A DNA stretch of 64,000 nucleotides, taken from positions 1 through 64,000 of the forward strand of contig JAPLNL010000092.1 of assembly GCA_026692905.1 (NCBI GenBank), read 5' to 3'. The position numbers were made by a program, and so were the translations under genes. How positions within the stretch are numbered: position 1 is the stretch's first letter; the number at the start of each line of letters is the position of its first letter. This document shows positions 60,446 to 64,000 of the stretch, piece after piece. The notes under the pieces were generated by a model that was given only the letters and a program-made list of their open reading frames with translations, was not told the DNA's origin and ran no database searches. The stretch comes from Planctomycetota bacterium. GTDB lineage: Bacteria; Planctomycetota; Planctomycetia; Pirellulales; Pirellulaceae.

Positions 60446-61500
60446 TGATGCAACTTCACTCCATCGCGAAATACGAGAGGTGCAACGGGTTCCAAGTTGC
60501 CTCGGCAATCTTTGCCTGGGCCGTACTGACTTCTCAAATGAGTTTAGGGCAACCGCCCCAAATGCTCCCAGGCACGAGACAGGCACAGCCAAGCAACTCA
60601 TCGCAAAACAATGTTCCGGGCGGAAACAATGGCGGGGCGCGACAATATAATGCATTGAGTCCGCAGTCGCCTCCGAGCGGGTTTTCGCAACCAAGCGGTC
60701 AACCATCGAGCTTTGGACAGCCCAACGCAAGACTCGCTGCCAATAACTCCTCGAACCCATTGCCATCTGTCAACGCGGGGGCAGTCAGCCTTACCGAGGT
60801 GTCGGCCAAAGAGGCAACGATTCCAACTCGCAATCTGCTGCAGATGTTTCACGATGGCGGGTTGATGATGTATCCGATTGCGCTATGCTCGTTCGTACTG
60901 ACCGTTTTTTCTTTTGAGCGTTTCATTTCCCTTCGGAGCGGTCGCGTTATTCCACGGCCGTTTGTTAAGCGTTTGATCGAACAACTTCAGCAGGGGCAGA
61001 TCGATCGCGAGGAAGCCTTGGAACTTTGCGAACGCAATCCAAGTCCTATCGCCGCTATCCTTTCCGCCGCGGTAAAAAAATACGGTCGACCTGCCGTCGA
61101 GGTCGAGCAAGCTGTTCTTGACGCGGGCGAGCGTGAGAGCAACCTATTGCGCCGCAACATGAGGTTGTTGAACGCGATTAGCAATGTCTCTCCACTGCTC
61201 GGATTGTTGGGCACGGTGCTTGGAATGATCCAAGCGTTCAATGACATTGCCAGTGCGCAAGCGATGGGCCGTCCCGATCTTTTGGCTGGCGGTATTAGCC
61301 AAGCGTTGCTGACAACGGCCGCGGGATTGCTCGTCGCCATCCCGGCCTACTTAATTTACATGTTTTTCCTCGGACGCACCGACAAACTCGTCATGGAGAT
61401 GGACAGCTACGCTCAACAGTTGGTCGAAGTCGTCAGTGCCGAAGGCTTGCATGAAAACGACTCGACGCGAACTAGAACGCGAGCTCGTAAGGCAGCTTAA
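60442..61500 (+). CDS. exbB: MotA/TolQ/ExbB-type proton channel protein
   Basis: ExbB/TolQ proteins form a pentamer around ExbD/TolR and convert proton flow into force on envelope proteins. The 352-residue protein has a signal-like N-terminus (about 1-36), then a linker of about 90 residues rich in Asn, Gln, Pro, Gly and Ser. Three membrane helices follow (about 141-163, 243-265, 287-310), with the typical NVSPLLGLLGTVLGMI and TTAAGLLVAIPAYL. The N-terminal linker is absent from E. coli ExbB. CAGGAACC precedes the ATG, which overlaps the TPR-gene stop. Confidence 0.94.
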   Translation: MMMQLHSIAKYERCNGFQVASAIFAWAVLTSQMSLGQPPQMLPGTRQAQPSNSSQNNVPGGNNGGARQYNALSPQSPPSGFSQPSGQPSSFGQPNARLAANNSSNPLPSVNAGAVSLTEVSAKEATIPTRNLLQMFHDGGLMMYPIALCSFVLTVFSFERFISLRSGRVIPRPFVKRLIEQLQQGQIDREEALELCERNPSPIAAILSAAVKKYGRPAVEVEQAVLDAGERESNLLRRNMRLLNAISNVSPLLGLLGTVLGMIQAFNDIASAQAMGRPDLLAGGISQALLTTAAGLLVAIPAYLIYMFFLGRTDKLVMEMDSYAQQLVEVVSAEGLHENDSTRTRTRARKAA

Positions 61501-61620
61501 GTGAACTCCGATAAATCGAAATACCCGTAAATCAACCTGGCTTGCTCATGTTTTTCGCTCGACAGTAACGTAACTACAAAAAACGTGTATTCCTTCACTT
61601 TTCAAAGGGTTTTGTTATTC

Positions 61621-61724
61621 CGGAGGGTGAGGCTCCTGCCACTCCCAAACGGTTTTGTTATTCGGGAGGGTGAGGCTCCTGCCGAACCTTGGCGTCAGAA
61701 GCTCGGCAGGAGCCTCGCACTCCC
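61621..61724. repeat. Family A repeats between exbB and exbD
   Basis: A half element (61621-61647) and a full palindrome (61664-61724) lie in the 321-bp gap inside the putative operon. A hairpin here could lower or uncouple exbD expression. No gene is visible in the gap. Confidence 0.9.
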
Positions 61725-61821
61725 AAACGGACTTGGGGGATTCGAAACTTCACCCTGACGACTAGCCGAAGCAACCTTCCGTAATTTCCAAGCCCCCATT
61801 CCAATGACTTGAGAAAATTCG

Positions 61822-62250
61822 ATGCCACTCAAGCTCAATCAAGACGAACTTCCAACGATCAATCTGACCAGTATGATCGATGTGTTGTTTCTGTTGATTA
61901 TTTTTTTCATGGTGGGGACTCGTTTTACAGAAGACGAATCCAACATCAAAATCAACTTGGCCAAAGTCGCGCCCAATGGCTCGATGATGCAAGGCCCGCC
62001 AAGCAAAATCGTTTATGTGGCGGCCGACGGTTCCATTCAGTTCGAGAACCAACGTGTTACCCCCGATCAACTTGCTGCCATACTCACGCAAGCAGTTAGA
62101 AACTATCCAGACACCTCCGTCCAATTGAAGCCCGATGCCAAGGTGGAGTACCAGCCTCTGAGCGCGGCGTTGATCGCCATTCAGCAATCGGGAGCTCGCT
62201 TTCATGGACTTGGAAATGCAACTTACCAAATGCCGACTACTCGTCGTTAG
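61822..62250 (+). CDS. exbD: ExbD/TolR-type biopolymer transport protein
   Basis: ExbD is the force-transmitting partner of ExbB. The 142-residue protein has the short cytoplasmic start MPLKLNQDELPTINLTSMID, one membrane helix with the proton-binding Asp20 (SMIDVLFLLIIFFMVGT), and a periplasmic domain (IVYVAADGSIQFENQRV, LAAILTQAVRNYPDTSVQLKPD) that fits the family. Its stop is three bases before the next start codon. Confidence 0.95.
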   Translation: MPLKLNQDELPTINLTSMIDVLFLLIIFFMVGTRFTEDESNIKINLAKVAPNGSMMQGPPSKIVYVAADGSIQFENQRVTPDQLAAILTQAVRNYPDTSVQLKPDAKVEYQPLSAALIAIQQSGARFHGLGNATYQMPTTRR

Positions 62251-62253
62251 GTC

Positions 62254-64000
62254 ATGATGACAACGTTATGGGTACCATCGATAGCCGCAATCGGAGACCT
62301 CAGTAGCGGTCGTATCTGGGCGATCGTTTTGGGCGGATTGCTAGCCGTTGTCGCTGTCACGCTTTTGATCGCCTCGTGGACAAAATGGGGGCAAACCAAG
62401 TCGTTAACCAAATGCATTGCGTTGGCATTTCTTGCGCACATTTGGCTCCTCATGTACGCTTATGGAACCCGAATCGTAACGCCTGGCTTCGGAGGTGGTT
62501 CGCAGGGTGGGACTAGAACGGAAGCGGTGGCTTTTACTGCTCCTCTGTTGATGATGGAAGAGATACCAACGCCAGAAGATAACGCAACCAAGGATGTGGC
62601 GAGGGAAGACGATGGCGAGAAGGAATCGACGCCAGCTCCGTGGGAGGCACCGCTTCAACGCGAAGAAGTGTCAAACAAAACGCCGATCGACAACCCTACT
62701 CGAGAAACGTTGAAGCTGCCAGAGTCGATGGCTGAGTTTCCGAAGGAGATTCCGATGCCGAAGCCTGAGAGCTTCGAGCCAGAGCTGCCGCCGATGGAGT
62801 CGATCGAGCAAATTGCTGTTCTCGCAGCAACGTCTGCGCCTGCATCAGCTGTTCCATCCGCTGTGCCGCCAAACGCATCTGTTCTTGCCGTGGTTCCGAA
62901 CCGTTTGCCCGTTAAGCCATCTGCACCTCAGAAACGAATCGTGGATCAACAGCCGGTGCCCAACAACTATCAGATGCGTTTGTCTCCGATGCGACAGCAG
63001 TTTGCGATGCAGAATGGAGGCGACGTCAATACCGAGGCTGCGGTCGAGCGCGCGTTGGCTTGGTTGGCTCGCGCGCAGGGACCGGATGGTGGTTGGAATG
63101 CGGCTGAGCACGAAGCGGGTCGCGAAGCTCCTGTCAGCCTTGGTCGCAATGATATTGAGAACCGTCACAACGCTGGACTCAAGGCCAATACCGCAATGAC
63201 GGGACTAGCGTTGCTCGCTTTTCTAGGAGCGGGGCACACCCATACCGACGGCAAGTACAAAGACGTTGTAGCGAATGGTCTGCGGTATCTTCGATCTCAA
63301 CAGCAGTTCTCGGGAGATCTTGCAGGTAGAGACCAAGTTGGCCACGAGCCGACGGTTCGATTCGCCAGAATGTACAGTCACGGCATGGCCTCGTTGGCAG
63401 CGACGGAGGCCTATGGAATGACGGGCGATCCTGCATTGTTGGACACCGTCCGGAATTCCTGCAAGTACACCATCGGCAACATGAATAGCCGAACCGGAGG
63501 CTGGAGATACGAATACAACAACGACGATCCAGGTGACCTAAGCCAATTTGGATGGCAAGCCATGTTGCTCTGCAGTGCGGAGAATCATCGAACGATTGTG
63601 CTTCCGCCAGAGACCCGATTGCTGATGCAAAGATTCCTCGATTCGGTAAGCACTGGCCGATTTGGTGGGCTGGCTGTGTACCGACCAAAGTCTGGCCAGA
63701 TGGCACCTCCGGAACAAGCGACTCCAGCTATGACAGCCGAAGCGATCGCATCTCGACTCTTGCTGGGCTTCCCGCTTTCGCAACAAGCAGCAGATGAGGG
63801 ACAGCGAATGATGCTGAGCAACTTGCCCGGTACGAGCGAAGAGAACCTCTACTACTGGTACTATGCGACGCTTGCTATGTATCAATTGCGAGGCGATGTT
63901 GAGAATGCCACAAATAGCAATACGGTCTTTAGGTCAAATAAGGAAGTGGCCTGGGAGCGATGGAACGAATCGCTTAAGCAACAGCTCTGCGTCACCCAAG
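62254..64000 (+). CDS. Membrane-anchored terpene-cyclase-like toroid protein (partial)
   Basis: The frame from ATG 62254 stays open for 582 codons and runs off the window. Two membrane helices lie near 21-42 and 52-70, followed by a proline/glutamate-rich linker (about 90-250). From about 260 on there is an alpha/alpha-toroid fold of the squalene-cyclase/prenyltransferase type: AAVERALAWLARAQGPDGGW, NGLRYLRSQQQFSGDL, AATEAYGMTGDPALLDTV and TGGWRYEYNNDDPGDLSQFGW. The QW-like GGW motifs are visible, but no DxDD cyclase acid motif was seen, so it may bind rather than cyclise. It starts three bases after exbD. Confidence 0.88.
   Translation, partial: MMTTLWVPSIAAIGDLSSGRIWAIVLGGLLAVVAVTLLIASWTKWGQTKSLTKCIALAFLAHIWLLMYAYGTRIVTPGFGGGSQGGTRTEAVAFTAPLLMMEEIPTPEDNATKDVAREDDGEKESTPAPWEAPLQREEVSNKTPIDNPTRETLKLPESMAEFPKEIPMPKPESFEPELPPMESIEQIAVLAATSAPASAVPSAVPPNASVLAVVPNRLPVKPSAPQKRIVDQQPVPNNYQMRLSPMRQQFAMQNGGDVNTEAAVERALAWLARAQGPDGGWNAAEHEAGREAPVSLGRNDIENRHNAGLKANTAMTGLALLAFLGAGHTHTDGKYKDVVANGLRYLRSQQQFSGDLAGRDQVGHEPTVRFARMYSHGMASLAATEAYGMTGDPALLDTVRNSCKYTIGNMNSRTGGWRYEYNNDDPGDLSQFGWQAMLLCSAENHRTIVLPPETRLLMQRFLDSVSTGRFGGLAVYRPKSGQMAPPEQATPAMTAEAIASRLLLGFPLSQQAADEGQRMMLSNLPGTSEENLYYWYYATLAMYQLRGDVENATNSNTVFRSNKEVAWERWNESLKQQLCVTQ

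Noticed and set aside
60442-62250. Zorya-type defence system
   Set aside because: Channel and partner genes resemble ZorA/ZorB only in the MotA/ExbB fold; no ZorC, ZorD or ZorE-like gene and no peptidoglycan-binding domain on the partner were seen.
1-64000. tRNA or rRNA genes
   Set aside because: No cloverleaf with the GTTCGA-type T-loop pattern and a CCA-like end, and no rRNA core sequence, was recognised in the gaps.

Overview
The window is bacterial chromosome from a planctomycete, most likely of the Pirellulales (Rhodopirellula, Blastopirellula, Pirellula and relatives). The evidence is the gene set: very large PQQ-type beta-propeller proteins, a planctomycete-type secreted Y-A-Y-G-W-F-G protein, a neutral ceramidase-like secreted protein, a TIGR03643 protein, a PVC-like endonuclease III, and TPR/ExbB/ExbD/toroid gene clusters. 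Flagellar and chemotaxis genes sit in several separate loci. Base composition is moderate. No rRNA, tRNA, CRISPR array, prophage or intact insertion sequence was recognised.

Layout. 0.3-8.6 kb (minus): chemosensory operon cheA-cheW-mcp-cheB-cheR, ending in a small secreted repeat protein. 9.1-10.0 kb (plus): cheY and cheX, the response regulator and its phosphatase. 10-17.2 kb: cyclopropane-fatty-acid synthase, ceramidase-like protein, ribosomal protein S1 with its terminator, rpiB, and an MFS transporter whose 3' end lies antisense to rpiB. 17.7-20.8 kb (minus): two small proteins and the flagellar block fliL-fliN-fliO. 21-26.5 kb: zinc metallopeptidase, hypothetical protein, RidA-like protein and two PQQ-propeller proteins. 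26.5-33.1 kb: ArfB, a Ski2-like helicase, nagB, a secreted hypothetical protein and the coupled pair nadC-ppk2. 33.4-39.9 kb: a 1609-residue PQQ/TPR protein overlapping an ABC1/UbiB-family kinase gene. 40-44 kb (minus): sulfotransferase, hrpB and a small CxxC protein. 44.2-48.7 kb (plus): flhA, flhF and a hypothetical protein. 48.8-58.4 kb: orphan solute-binding lipoprotein, an amidotransferase-fold protein without its nucleophile, pepF, nth, comF, a FabZ-like dehydratase, a 32-residue basic protein, an IscA-like protein and mscL. 58.6-64 kb (plus): a TPR protein, an ExbB-type channel protein, ExbD, and a membrane-anchored terpene-cyclase-like toroid protein that runs off the window.

About ten families of short inverted repeats fill the gaps between genes. 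The main ones are family A (GGCTCGGCAGGAGCCTCGCC palindromes) and family B (TAGCACGACGCGCAAGCTAG elements). In one place family B has amplified into a 35-bp tandem array that includes the last codons of pepF. Two decayed genes were found by translating gaps by eye: a Uma2-family nuclease tail and a possible IS200/REP-associated transposase fragment.

The best candidates for undescribed biology are the energised TPR-ExbB-ExbD-toroid cluster, the giant PQQ/TPR protein coupled to a UbiB-like kinase, the Cys-less amidotransferase homologue, and the repeat families with a possible transposase relic. All functions are inferred from motifs read by eye; no database search was run.
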